This document shows, in pieces, positions 17,188 through 25,364 of a DNA stretch of 64,000 nucleotides. Every line of letters starts with the position of its first letter. Position 1 is the stretch's first letter. Location of the stretch: positions 248,001 through 312,000 of the forward strand of contig JACKEO010000003.1 in assembly GCA_020632955.1 (NCBI GenBank). The letters run 5' to 3'. A program made the position numbers and the translations under genes. The notes under the pieces were generated by a model that saw only the letters and a program-made list of their open reading frames with translations, was not told the origin of the DNA and did no database searches. This stretch comes from Alphaproteobacteria bacterium (lineage in GTDB: Bacteria > Myxococcota_A > UBA796 > GCA-2862545).

Positions 17188-17832
17188 TCAGGTGGCGAGG
17201 AGGTAGTCGCGGGCGCCCGACAGCAGGAACTGGGCGCCCAGGGTGAGGAGGATGAGCCCCATGAAGCGCAGGAAGATGCGCTGGCCGCGGGGGCCGAGGG
17301 CGTGGTCGACGGCGCGCGCGCTGCGCAGCGCGAGGGCGAGCACCACGGCGAGGGCGCCGATGGCCGCGAAGAGCAGGGCGTGACCCACCACGCCGTCGGC
17401 CTGGGAGGCCAGCGTCATGGTGGTGGTGATGGCGCCGGGGCCGGCGATCATCGGCATGGCGAAGGGCACCACGATGGAGTCGGCGAGCACCTCGCGCTCC
17501 TCGCGCTCCACGTCGGGGTGGGGGGCCTGCACGCGGGTGCGCTCGCCGCGGAGCATCTCGAGACCCATCAGCAGGATGACCAGCCCGCCGGCCGCACGGA
17601 AGGCGTCGAGCGACAGGCCGAACATCCCGAGCACCAGGCGGCCGAACAGGGCCGTGGCGACGAGGATGGCGGTGACGGCCACCACCGCCTGCCGTGCGCG
17701 GTGGGTGCGCTCGGCCGCGGTCGTGCCCTCGGTCATCGTCAGGAAGATCGGCACCGCGCCGATCGGGTTGGCGATCGCGATCAGCGCGGTGGTCGACTGC
17801 GTGAGGAAGGCCAGCGCTTCGCCGGTGGTCAC
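17188..17832 (-). CDS. MarC/UPF0056 family membrane protein
   Basis: A 214-residue protein with six predicted transmembrane helices. The family motif appears as IAIANPIGAVPIFLTMTEG in helix 1 and VPFAMPMIAGPGAITT in the second half. The function of MarC proteins is unsettled; a link to multiple antibiotic resistance in E. coli has been withdrawn. The gene begins the reverse transcript that continues into the acyl-CoA dehydrogenase and hemD, and is divergent from polA. Confidence 0.9.
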   Translation of the reverse strand: MTTGEALAFLTQSTTALIAIANPIGAVPIFLTMTEGTTAAERTHRARQAVVAVTAILVATALFGRLVLGMFGLSLDAFRAAGGLVILLMGLEMLRGERTRVQAPHPDVEREEREVLADSIVVPFAMPMIAGPGAITTTMTLASQADGVVGHALLFAAIGALAVVLALALRSARAVDHALGPRGQRIFLRFMGLILLTLGAQFLLSGARDYLLAT

Positions 17833-17849
17833 GGCGCCTCCAGGCGGTC

Positions 17850-17855
17850 CGGCTA
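17850..17855 (-). promoter_or_regulatory. -10-like hexamer TAGCCG
   Basis: TAGCCG on the minus strand, 17 nt before the marC-like ATG. Confidence 0.3.
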
Positions 17856-17920
17856 GCCCGGAGCGTGGGCGGGGGCCGGTGGTGCGCGTTCGACGTGCCG
17901 GCGGGCGCCGCCCGCTCGGT

Positions 17921-17926
17921 TAGGGC
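17921..17926 (+). promoter_or_regulatory. -10-like hexamer TAGGGC
   Basis: TAGGGC, 25 nt before the polA ATG. The same hexamer precedes plsX. Confidence 0.4.
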
Positions 17927-17951
17927 CCCGGCTCGCCCCGGAGGCCGCACC

Positions 17952-20537
17952 ATGGCGCGCATGCTCCTCATCGACGGCAGCAACCACGCCTTCCGCGCGC
18001 AGTTCGCGCTGCCGCCCCGCCACGCCTCCGACGGCTTCCCCACGCGGGTGCTCTACGGCTTCACGCTGCTCTTCCAGAAGATGCTGCGCACCTGGAAGCC
18101 CGACTACGTGGCGGTGGCCTTCGACGTGGGCCGCAACTTCCGGGAGGACATCTACCCGGACTACAAGGGCCACCGTCCCGAGATGCCCGAGGACCTGCGG
18201 CAGCAGTGGCCGCACCTCCCCGAGCTCGTGGAGGGCTTCGGCTACGCCGTGGTGAGCCGCGAGGGCTTCGAGGCCGACGACGTGCTCGGCACGCTCGCGG
18301 CGCGCTTCGGCTCCGAGGACTGCGAGGTCTTCCTGGTGACGTCCGACAAGGACTTCTGCCAGCTCGTGAACGACCACGTGCAGGTGCTCGACGAGGCCAA
18401 GGGCGACACGCTGGACGCCTTCGGCGTGGAGGACAAGTTCGGCGTGCCCCCCGAGCGCATCGTCGACATGCTCGCCCTCGCCGGCGACAAGTCCGACAAC
18501 GTGCCGGGCGTGCAGGGCGTGGGCGTGAAGACGGCGGCCAAGCTGCTCACGGAGCACGGCGACCTCGACGGCGTGCTCGCGGCCGCCGCGCGCGGCGACA
18601 TCAAGGGCAAGACCGGCCAGCGCCTGGTGGACGAGGCCGACCTCGCCCGCCTGTCGAAGCGGCTGGTCACCATCGCCACCGACATCGACCTGGGGCTGGA
18701 GCTCGACGACCTCGCGCCGAAGGGTCTGGACGAGGATCGCCTGCGCGAGCTCTTCGACCGCTGGGAGTTCGGGCTGGTGATGCGCAAGCTCCTGCCCGAT
18801 CAGGAGACCGTGGACGTGAGCCGGTTCACGGCGGCAGGAACGCCCCAGGCCGTGGACGCCGCGCTGGCGGGACTCCGCAAGGGCGACCTGACCAGCGTCC
18901 AGCTCTCCACCGGCGAGGACGGCGCACCGGTGGGGCTCGCGCTGGGGGGCACCGAGGGCGGCGGCGTGTGGATCCCGTGGACCGACGAGGTCGCGCCGCG
19001 CCTGCTGGCGGTGCTCGCCGATCCGGCGGTGGCGAAGGTGGGCTTCGACACCAAGGCCCTCGACCACGCGCTGCACGCGCTGGGCTCGCGGCTCGAGGGG
19101 GTCACCGGGGACGTGCTGCTCCTCGACTACCTGCTGGCGCCCCATCGTCGCACCCACGGCCTGGAGGACCAGGCGGCGCGGCACCTCGCGCACACCCTCG
19201 GGCAGGCCAAGGCGGCGGCCGCGGTGGACGGCGACCCGGTGGCGGCGGAGGCTGCCGAGATCGCCAACGTCACGGCGGTGCTCGCCGAGCGGCTCACGCC
19301 CAAGCTGGAGGAGGGGCAGGCGCGGGTCTACACGCAGATCGAGCTGCCCCTGGTGCCGGTGCTGGCGCGGATGGAGCGCACGGGCATCCGCCTCGACACC
19401 GAGGCCATCGGCGGCGTGGCCGACGACCTGCGGGGGCGCCTCGAGGAGGTGGAGGCCGAGTGCCACCGCCTCGCGGGCAAGCCCTTCAACGTGCGGTCGC
19501 GCCACGAGCTCCGCGACGTGCTCTTCACCGACCTCGGCCTGCAGCCCAGCAAGAAGGTCAAGGACGGCTGGTCCACCGCGTCGGACGTGCTGGAGAAGCT
19601 CGTCGACGCCCACCCGCTGCCCGAGAAGGTGCTGGAGTACCGCAGCCTCGACAAGCTCATCGGCACCTACCTGTCGAAGCTCCCCGACTACGTGGCGGCC
19701 GACGGGCGCATCCACACCTCCTTCAACCAGGCGGTGGCGGCCACGGGGCGTCTGTCGAGCAACGACCCCAACCTGCAGAACATCCCGGTGCGCACCTTCG
19801 AGGGGCGGCGCATCCGCGCCTGCTTCGTGCCCGAGGAGGGCCACGTCTTCCTCTCGGCCGACTACAGCCAGATCGAGCTGCGCGTCCTGGCCCACGTCAC
19901 GCGCGATCCCGTGCTCCTCGACGGCTTCACCAAGGGCATGGACATCCACCAGCGCACGGCTGTGGAGGTCTTCGGCCTCGACCCGGCGGAGGTCACCCAG
20001 GAGCACCGCGCGGCGGCCAAGGCCATCAACTTCGGCCTGCTGTACGGCATGAGCGCCTTCCGGCTGTCGCGCGACCTGCAGATCCCGCGCGAGCAGGCCC
20101 AGGCGTGGATGGACGCCTACTTCGACCGCATGCCGTCGGTGCGCGGCTGGATCGAGGCCACCAAGGAGGCCTGTCGGGCGCAGGGGCACGTCGACACGCT
20201 GTACGGGCGTCGCCGGGTGATCCCCGAGATCCACAGCCAGGTCTTCACGGAGCGCGCGCAGGGGGAGCGCGAGGCCGTGAACACCGTGATCCAGGGCACG
20301 GCCGCCGACCTCATCAAGCTGGCCATGCTGGCCGTGGACCGCGCGCTCACCGCGTCGGGCGTGACGGCGCGGCTCGTGCTGCAGGTGCACGACGAGCTGC
20401 TGCTCGAGGTGCCGGAGGCGGAGGTGGAGCAGGTGCGGGCGCTCGTGGCGCGCGAGATGGAGGGCGTGGCCGAGCTGGCGGTGCCGCTGGTGGTCACCAC
20501 GGCGATCGGCCGCGACTGGAACGAGGCCCACGGCTGA
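17952..20537 (+). CDS. polA: DNA polymerase I with degenerate proofreading domain
   Basis: An 861-residue protein. The N-terminal 5'-3' exonuclease is intact (LLIDGSNHAFRA, VAFDVGRNFREDIYPDYKG, GDKSDNVPGVQGVG). The polymerase domain has motif A LSADYSQIELRVLAH, motif B KAINFGLLYGMSAF and motif C LVLQVHDELLLEV. The middle 3'-5' exonuclease region is present in length but has lost its metal ligands: the DTE of motif I is replaced around SVQLSTGEDG, and the Y-x3-D of motif III reads EAAEIAN. It should therefore repair and process Okazaki fragments without proofreading, as Taq and Bst polymerases do. ATG 17952 begins the conserved N-terminus. Confidence 0.97.
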   Translation: MARMLLIDGSNHAFRAQFALPPRHASDGFPTRVLYGFTLLFQKMLRTWKPDYVAVAFDVGRNFREDIYPDYKGHRPEMPEDLRQQWPHLPELVEGFGYAVVSREGFEADDVLGTLAARFGSEDCEVFLVTSDKDFCQLVNDHVQVLDEAKGDTLDAFGVEDKFGVPPERIVDMLALAGDKSDNVPGVQGVGVKTAAKLLTEHGDLDGVLAAAARGDIKGKTGQRLVDEADLARLSKRLVTIATDIDLGLELDDLAPKGLDEDRLRELFDRWEFGLVMRKLLPDQETVDVSRFTAAGTPQAVDAALAGLRKGDLTSVQLSTGEDGAPVGLALGGTEGGGVWIPWTDEVAPRLLAVLADPAVAKVGFDTKALDHALHALGSRLEGVTGDVLLLDYLLAPHRRTHGLEDQAARHLAHTLGQAKAAAAVDGDPVAAEAAEIANVTAVLAERLTPKLEEGQARVYTQIELPLVPVLARMERTGIRLDTEAIGGVADDLRGRLEEVEAECHRLAGKPFNVRSRHELRDVLFTDLGLQPSKKVKDGWSTASDVLEKLVDAHPLPEKVLEYRSLDKLIGTYLSKLPDYVAADGRIHTSFNQAVAATGRLSSNDPNLQNIPVRTFEGRRIRACFVPEEGHVFLSADYSQIELRVLAHVTRDPVLLDGFTKGMDIHQRTAVEVFGLDPAEVTQEHRAAAKAINFGLLYGMSAFRLSRDLQIPREQAQAWMDAYFDRMPSVRGWIEATKEACRAQGHVDTLYGRRRVIPEIHSQVFTERAQGEREAVNTVIQGTAADLIKLAMLAVDRALTASGVTARLVLQVHDELLLEVPEAEVEQVRALVAREMEGVAELAVPLVVTTAIGRDWNEAHG

Positions 20538-20587
20538 ACGCCCCCTCCCTGGCACGCCGCGTGCTGCGGTGCGCGACGGAGGTCCCC

Positions 20588-21865
20588 ATGCGCGCCATCC
20601 TTCCTCTCGTGCTCGCCCTCGCCGCCTGCGCTCCCGCCGACCCTCACGCCGACCCGCCCGACCGCGTGGCGCGCCGGGTCACCGCGCGCACCGGGGCCAC
20701 GGGCGACGTGGTCGATGGCGCGAACGCCTTCGCCTGGGACCTCTACGCCGAGCTGGCCGCCGCCGACGCGAACCTGCTGTTCTCGCCGCTGTCGGTGTCT
20801 GCGGCCCTCGGCATGACGGCCGCGGGGGCAGCGGGCGACACCGCGACCCAGCTGGCGCAGGCGCTCCACGCCACCGAGCCCGCCGACGCGTGGCACGCCG
20901 CCTTCGGAGAGCTGCTGGACGACCTCGGAGGCGACAAGGCGCGCGGCTACCAGCTGTCGGTGGCCAACCGCCTGTTCGGCCAGCAGGGCCTGCCCTGGGC
21001 GGCCCCCTTCCTGGCGCGCTGCGAGGACGACTGGCACGCGCCGCTGGAGGACGTGGACTTCGCCGCCGACCCCGAGGCGGGCACGGATCGCGTGAACGCC
21101 TGGGTGGCCGAGCAGACGGCCGACCGCATCCCCGAGCTGCTGCCCCCGGGCCTGATCGACACCGACACCCGCTTGGTGCTGGCCAACGCCATCTCCTTCC
21201 TCGCGAGCTGGTGGACGCGCTTCGACGTGCAGCGCACGGCGCCGTCGCGCTTCAGGCGGCTCGACGGCTCCGCGGTGCAGGTCGACATGATGTGGCTCGA
21301 CCTCGAGGAGGTGGAGGACGCCCGGGTGCGCGCGTCGTGGACCGACGAGGCCGTGGTGGTGCGTCTGCCCTACGAGGACGACGAGGTGGCGGCCTACCTG
21401 GTGATCCCCGGCGAGGCGGACGGCCTGCCGGCGCTGGAGGCCTCGCTGGATGCGGCGGCCTTCGAGGCCCTGGTGGCGCCGGTGGCGGGAGCGGGGCGCG
21501 AGGAGGGCCTGGACGAGGGCGTGATCGGGCTGCCGCGGCTGTCGCTGCGCTGGAAGGCCTCGCTGCTGCCGGCATTGCGCGCGCTCGGGGTCGTGGACCT
21601 CTTCGACGGCGACCTGGCCGACCTGTCGCCCATGGCCGACGACGGTGCCGCCGACCAGATGTTCGTGGCCGAGGTGCTGCACGAGGCATGGATGCGGGTG
21701 GACGAGGAGGGGACCGAGGCGGCGGCGGCCACGGCGGTGGTCACGAAGGACGTCTCGGCGCCGGTGCCGATGGTGGCCGACCACCCCTTCCTCTTCGTGA
21801 TCCGGGACGACCTGACGGGCAGCGTGCTCTTCGTCGCGCGCGTGCTCGACCCCGCCGCCGGCTGA
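20588..21865 (+). CDS. Serpin lipoprotein
   Basis: A 425-residue serine protease inhibitor with a lipobox (LALAACAP). The fold signatures are clear: NLLFSPLSVSAALGMTAAGA, VANRLFGQQGLPW, LVLANAISFLASWWTRFD and DHPFLFVIRDDLTGSVLFVARV at the C-terminus. The hinge EEGTEAAAATA is the consensus of inhibitory serpins (small residues P12-P9). Counting 17 residues from the first hinge Glu puts P1-P1' at Val-Ser, suggesting an elastase-like target. GGAGG precedes the ATG. It lies 50 bp after polA with no visible terminator. Bacterial serpins are sporadic; surface protection against secreted proteases is inferred. Confidence 0.92.
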   Translation: MRAILPLVLALAACAPADPHADPPDRVARRVTARTGATGDVVDGANAFAWDLYAELAAADANLLFSPLSVSAALGMTAAGAAGDTATQLAQALHATEPADAWHAAFGELLDDLGGDKARGYQLSVANRLFGQQGLPWAAPFLARCEDDWHAPLEDVDFAADPEAGTDRVNAWVAEQTADRIPELLPPGLIDTDTRLVLANAISFLASWWTRFDVQRTAPSRFRRLDGSAVQVDMMWLDLEEVEDARVRASWTDEAVVVRLPYEDDEVAAYLVIPGEADGLPALEASLDAAAFEALVAPVAGAGREEGLDEGVIGLPRLSLRWKASLLPALRALGVVDLFDGDLADLSPMADDGAADQMFVAEVLHEAWMRVDEEGTEAAAATAVVTKDVSAPVPMVADHPFLFVIRDDLTGSVLFVARVLDPAAG

Positions 21866-22001
21866 GCACGGGCGGAGGCCTCCGCGTGGGGGTCGGGGCG
21901 GGGGAGGCGCGCCCTGCGGGACGCGATACCCGCACGGACGATGCCGGGGCAGCGGCGGGTCCCTCGACCGCGCGGCGCCTGTCGGGTGCCGCGGAGGGTG
22001 C

Positions 22002-22589
22002 ATGGCGAGGGAGCCCGACGACGATCTGACCGACGCCGCGCTCGTGGAGCGCGTGCGCGACGGGGACGCCACCGCCTACCGGGGCCTCGTCGAGAAGTAC
22101 CAGACGCGCGTCTACCACGTGATCTACGGCATGGTCCGCAACCGCGAGGACGCGCTCGACCTGTCGCAGGAGACCTTCGTCAAGGCCTACCGCAACCTGC
22201 ACGGCTTCCGGGCCGACAGCCGCTTCTACACGTGGCTGTACCGGATCGCGATGAACGTGGCGATCGACTTCACGCGCCGTCGGGCCCGGGCACCGGTGTC
22301 GGGCCTCGACGAGGCGGTGGCCGCCCGCGATGCCGACGGCACCATCGCCGCCGTGCACCACGAGGGCAGCCCGCGCAAGGCGCTGGAGCGCAAGGAGCTG
22401 CACGGCGCCATCCTCGACGCGGTGGAGGCGCTCCCCGAGCAGCAGCGCCAGATCATCCTGCTCCGCGAGGTCGAGGGCCTGTCCTACAAGGAGATCGCCG
22501 AGGTGCTCGACGTGCCCGAGGGCACCGTGATGTCCCGGCTCTACTACGCGCGGAAGAAGCTCCAGGCCGAGCTCGCCCACCTGCGTTGA
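22002..22589 (+). CDS. ECF (RpoE-like) RNA polymerase sigma factor
   Basis: A 195-residue sigma factor with region 2 (YQTRVYHVIYGMVRNREDALDLSQETFVKAY and FYTWLYRIAMNVAIDFTRRR) and region 4 (LPEQQRQIILLREVEGLSYKEIAEVLDVPEGTVMSRLYYARKKL). No region 1 or 3 is present. It is followed 72 bp later by a single-span membrane protein and then a secreted protein, a layout typical of a sigma/anti-sigma envelope stress unit. The ATG at 22002 fits the family length; the Shine-Dalgarno signal is GGAGGG about 8 nt upstream. Confidence 0.93.
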   Translation: MAREPDDDLTDAALVERVRDGDATAYRGLVEKYQTRVYHVIYGMVRNREDALDLSQETFVKAYRNLHGFRADSRFYTWLYRIAMNVAIDFTRRRARAPVSGLDEAVAARDADGTIAAVHHEGSPRKALERKELHGAILDAVEALPEQQRQIILLREVEGLSYKEIAEVLDVPEGTVMSRLYYARKKLQAELAHLR

Positions 22590-22661
22590 CCCCCCCTCCG
22601 CGGCGGTGAATGCCGCGCGTCGTCGTTCGTCCCACCCGTGTCGCCCCGAGGTCGTCCCCCG

Positions 22662-23807
22662 ATGTCCGAGCCCACGCTCCGAGACCTGCTCCACGCGCTG
22701 CTGGCGGATGCCCCGTCGGCCGACGCGGTGGTGCGGGCGCGGGAGGCGCTGGCGGCCCATCCCCTCGGCGAGGGGCTCGCGCTCGACGCCCTGTTCGTGC
22801 ACGACGTGGCCGGCGACGCGGTGGATCTGCTCGCGGTGCTCGACGAGGCGCGCGACGAGGGCCTGGCGGAGGCGCTGGCGGAGGCGGGCGGGTCCGTGGA
22901 CGTCGCCGACGGCGTGATGGCCGCGCTGTTCGGAGCCGCCGCGTCCCCGGTCGCCGACGCGGTGGACGCCGAGGCGGGCCGTCCAGGGGATCTGGGCCGC
23001 GCGCACGATCCCGCGGCGCTCCCCGTGGCGGAGGCCGTGGCTGCCGAGGCGGGGCGCGGGCCCGAGCTCGCGAAGGCCCACGACCCCGAGGCGCTCCCGC
23101 TGGCGGAGGCCCTCGCCGCCGAGGCCGGCACGGCCGCGCTGGTGGAGCCCGTGATGGCCCGGCTCGGCGAGGAGGTCCCGGAGCTCCCCGAGGGCTGGGC
23201 GTCCGCCTTCTTCGACGCCCGGCTCCCCGACGGCCTGCGCGTGCGGGCGGCGGAGCGCCTGGCCACCGACGCCGACGCGCGGGCGGAGATCGCGGCCTTC
23301 GCCGAGGTCGGTCGCCTGCTGCGGGAGGCCGTGCCCGCGGAGGCCGGTGCGGCGCCCGCCGTGTGGCCGGCCGTCGCGGCCGCCGTGGGCGCCGACGTCG
23401 AGCCCCGGGTCGAGGGCTGGGACGAGGGGCTGCTGGGCCGCGCCGTGGCCGCGGAGGCGGGCGAGGCCGCGATCGTGGACCGCGTGATGGCCACGGTGGA
23501 GCGCGGTGCCCAGGCCCCCACGCCGCTGCCCCTGCCCGAGCCGGCGAACGTCGGGGGGTGGTCCGGGCTCGGTCTCGTGCTCGCGGCCGCTGCCGCCGCC
23601 CTCCTCGTGGCGGTGCTGCCGCGCGTGCTCGGTGGTGCGGACCCGGGCGATCCCTGGACGCCCCGCCCGCTGTCCGAGTTCGCCACGGCCGACGAGCTCA
23701 CGGTGGACCGCGTGCAGTACGGCGAGCGCGCGTCGGTGTTCGTGGAGGTCCCCGAGACCCAGGGCGCGCCCGTGCTCATCTGGGTGGACGACGGGGCCGA
23801 CCTGTGA
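22662..23807 (+). CDS. Single-span membrane protein with AEAG repeats; putative anti-sigma factor
   Basis: A 381-residue protein. One hydrophobic helix lies at about 305-325 (LGLVLAAAAAALLVAVLP), giving a large N-terminal cytoplasmic and a short outer domain if the N-terminus is inside. Residues 90-290 contain about six copies of an Ala/Glu-rich motif ending in A-E-A-G, three of them in the longer form AHDPxALPxAEA. No zinc-binding His/Cys motif is visible, so it is not a ZAS anti-sigma factor. Its place after an ECF sigma gene suggests a regulatory partner. The ATG at 22662 is preferred to an in-frame GTG at 22638. The stop overlaps the next GTG (GTGA). Confidence 0.65.
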   Translation: MSEPTLRDLLHALLADAPSADAVVRAREALAAHPLGEGLALDALFVHDVAGDAVDLLAVLDEARDEGLAEALAEAGGSVDVADGVMAALFGAAASPVADAVDAEAGRPGDLGRAHDPAALPVAEAVAAEAGRGPELAKAHDPEALPLAEALAAEAGTAALVEPVMARLGEEVPELPEGWASAFFDARLPDGLRVRAAERLATDADARAEIAAFAEVGRLLREAVPAEAGAAPAVWPAVAAAVGADVEPRVEGWDEGLLGRAVAAEAGEAAIVDRVMATVERGAQAPTPLPLPEPANVGGWSGLGLVLAAAAAALLVAVLPRVLGGADPGDPWTPRPLSEFATADELTVDRVQYGERASVFVEVPETQGAPVLIWVDDGADL

Positions 23808-24289
23808 GCCCCCGCGCCGCCCTGCTGGGCCTCCTCCTGGCGCTGCCGGTCCTCGTGGTGGCGCCGCCCGCCCAGGCTCAGCCGGCACCGGCGCCGGTGA
23901 TGCCCACGTCGGTCCCCGCGCGGGTCGACGTCACCGTGCGGGTGATCGAGGCCTCCTCCAAGGGCACGCGGGTCGATCCCCGCCTCGCCGCCCAGGCGGC
24001 CTCGCTGAAGAGCACGCCCTTCACGGCCTTCCAGCTCCTCGACGAGCAGCGCTTCAAGCTGCCCGACGGGCGGTCGGCCGAGGTGGTCCTGCGCGACGGG
24101 CGTCGGGTCACGCTCACGCTGCGGGGTCACGACACCCGGGCCGCGCGCGTGCACGTCGCGATCCACCGGGGCGGACCCGAGCGCGTGGAGACCGATCTCA
24201 CCGTGGCCCGCGATCGCGCCTACATGTACGTGCTGCGCACCGCCGAGGCGGGGGTCTCCCTCCTCCTCGAGGTCGACGTCGCCTACTAG
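23804..24289 (+). CDS. Small exported protein of the ECF unit
   Basis: A 161-residue protein with a clear signal peptide (LLGLLLALPVLVVAPPAQA-QP). The mature part is beta-rich. ARVDVTVRVIEASSKGTRVDPRL and STPFTAFQLLDEQRFKLPDG resemble a conserved domain found in secreted proteins of this lineage, but I cannot name it. No catalytic residues or membrane anchor are visible. It starts at GTG in a GTGA overlap with the putative anti-sigma gene, so it is probably coproduced and may be part of the signal or its output. Confidence 0.6.
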   Translation: MSPRAALLGLLLALPVLVVAPPAQAQPAPAPVMPTSVPARVDVTVRVIEASSKGTRVDPRLAAQAASLKSTPFTAFQLLDEQRFKLPDGRSAEVVLRDGRRVTLTLRGHDTRAARVHVAIHRGGPERVETDLTVARDRAYMYVLRTAEAGVSLLLEVDVAY

Positions 24290-24301
24290 GAGGGGGTGCC
24301 C

Positions 24302-24622
24302 GTGCGTGTGGTCCTCTGCAACGTGCCGCCGGACGAGGCCGGGCGCATCGCGCGCTCCGTGGTGGAGGAGGGGCTGGCGGCCTGCGTGAACCTCCTGCCC
24401 GGCGTGCGCTCGGTGTACCGCTGGGAGGGCCGCGTGGAGGAGGCTGAGGAGACCACGCTCCTGATCAAGACGACGGCCGAACGCGCCCCGGCGCTGCGGG
24501 CGCGGCTGTGCGCGCTGCACCCCTACGACACACCCGAGATCCTGGCGCTGCCGGTGGACGAGGCGTCCTCGGATCCGCGTTACCTCGACTGGGTGCGCCG
24601 CTGCACCGCGGAGACCCCGTGA
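24302..24622 (+). CDS. cutA: CutA1 divalent-cation tolerance protein
   Basis: A 106-residue ferredoxin-like-fold protein. VNLLPGVRSVYRWEGRVEEAEETTLLIKTT and LHPYDTPEILALPVDEASSDPRYLDWV are the conserved CutA1 segments. The family forms very stable trimers and binds Cu2+; its physiological role is uncertain. GTG at 24302 has AGGAGG 8 nt upstream, whereas the in-frame GTG at 24296 is only 2 nt from it. The stop overlaps the next GTG (GTGA). Confidence 0.92.
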   Translation: MRVVLCNVPPDEAGRIARSVVEEGLAACVNLLPGVRSVYRWEGRVEEAEETTLLIKTTAERAPALRARLCALHPYDTPEILALPVDEASSDPRYLDWVRRCTAETP

Positions 24623-24957
24623 CCATCTTCTCCAGGATCCTCGCCGGCGAGATCCCCTGCGACCTCGTCCACGAGGACGATCAGTGCATCGCCTTCCGCG
24701 ACATCCACCCCCAGGCGCCCGTCCACGTGCTCGTGATCCCGCGCACGCCGCTGTCCGGGATCTCCCAGGCGACAGCGGAGCACGAGGCGCTGCTGGGGCA
24801 CCTGATGCGGGTCGCGGCGGAGGTCGCGCGAAAGGAGGGTCTGGACGGGCGTGGGTACCGGCTGATAGTCAACGACGGCCCTGACGGGGGACAGTCCGTG
24901 TCCCACCTCCACATCCACGTCCTCGGTGGTCGCGCCCTCTCCTGGCCGCCGGGGTGA
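24619..24957 (+). CDS. HIT-family nucleotide hydrolase
   Basis: A 112-residue HINT-type protein. It has the N-terminal TIFSRILAGEIPCDLVHEDD, FRDIHPQAPVHVLVIPR in the middle, and the histidine triad SHLHIHVLGG at the end. These are standard features of the PKCI/HinT branch, which hydrolyses adenosine 5'-phosphoramidates and acyl-AMPs. The GTG start overlaps the cutA stop (GTGA). Confidence 0.95.
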   Translation: MTIFSRILAGEIPCDLVHEDDQCIAFRDIHPQAPVHVLVIPRTPLSGISQATAEHEALLGHLMRVAAEVARKEGLDGRGYRLIVNDGPDGGQSVSHLHIHVLGGRALSWPPG

Positions 24958-25012
24958 AGACCCGACGCCCCGGCTGACCGGCGCGGGTCTCCTGCACCAG
25001 GGAGAGAGCCCC

Positions 25013-25357
25013 ATGGCCACCTTCGAGGCGACCACCCATCCGATGACGTTCGCGCACATGGAGGGGGAGGTCAAGACGGTCTACGTCGTGCCCCGCTCGT
25101 CCGAGTACGACCACGTCAGCAGCGGCGACCGCATCGAGTTCGAGCCCCTCGGCTCCATCACGATCGGCGCGATCCGTGCCTACGACGACCTGCCTGCGCT
25201 CCTCGAGGGCGAGGGCATCACCAACGTCGTGCCCGACGCCGAGACGGTCGACGCGGCGATCGAGGCGCTCCGCGCGGGTCCCGAGTGGAACAAGCGCGTG
25301 GAGGAGAGCCGCGGCGTGCTCGCGCTGCGGGTGCGCGCCACCAAGCGCAAGACCTAG
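25013..25357 (+). CDS. Small ASCH/PUA-like domain protein
   Basis: A 114-residue protein. The segment SSGDRIEFEPLGSITIGAIRAYDDLPALLEGEGI resembles an ASCH/PUA-like RNA-binding module, where 'sGD.i.f' begins the beta-barrel and a loop-helix follows. The basic tail RVRATKRKT would suit nucleic-acid binding. The ATG has GGGAGAG 8 nt upstream. It follows the HIT gene by 55 bp. The domain call is by eye and needs a profile search. Confidence 0.5.
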   Translation: MATFEATTHPMTFAHMEGEVKTVYVVPRSSEYDHVSSGDRIEFEPLGSITIGAIRAYDDLPALLEGEGITNVVPDAETVDAAIEALRAGPEWNKRVEESRGVLALRVRATKRKT

Positions 25358-25364
25358 GGTCACG

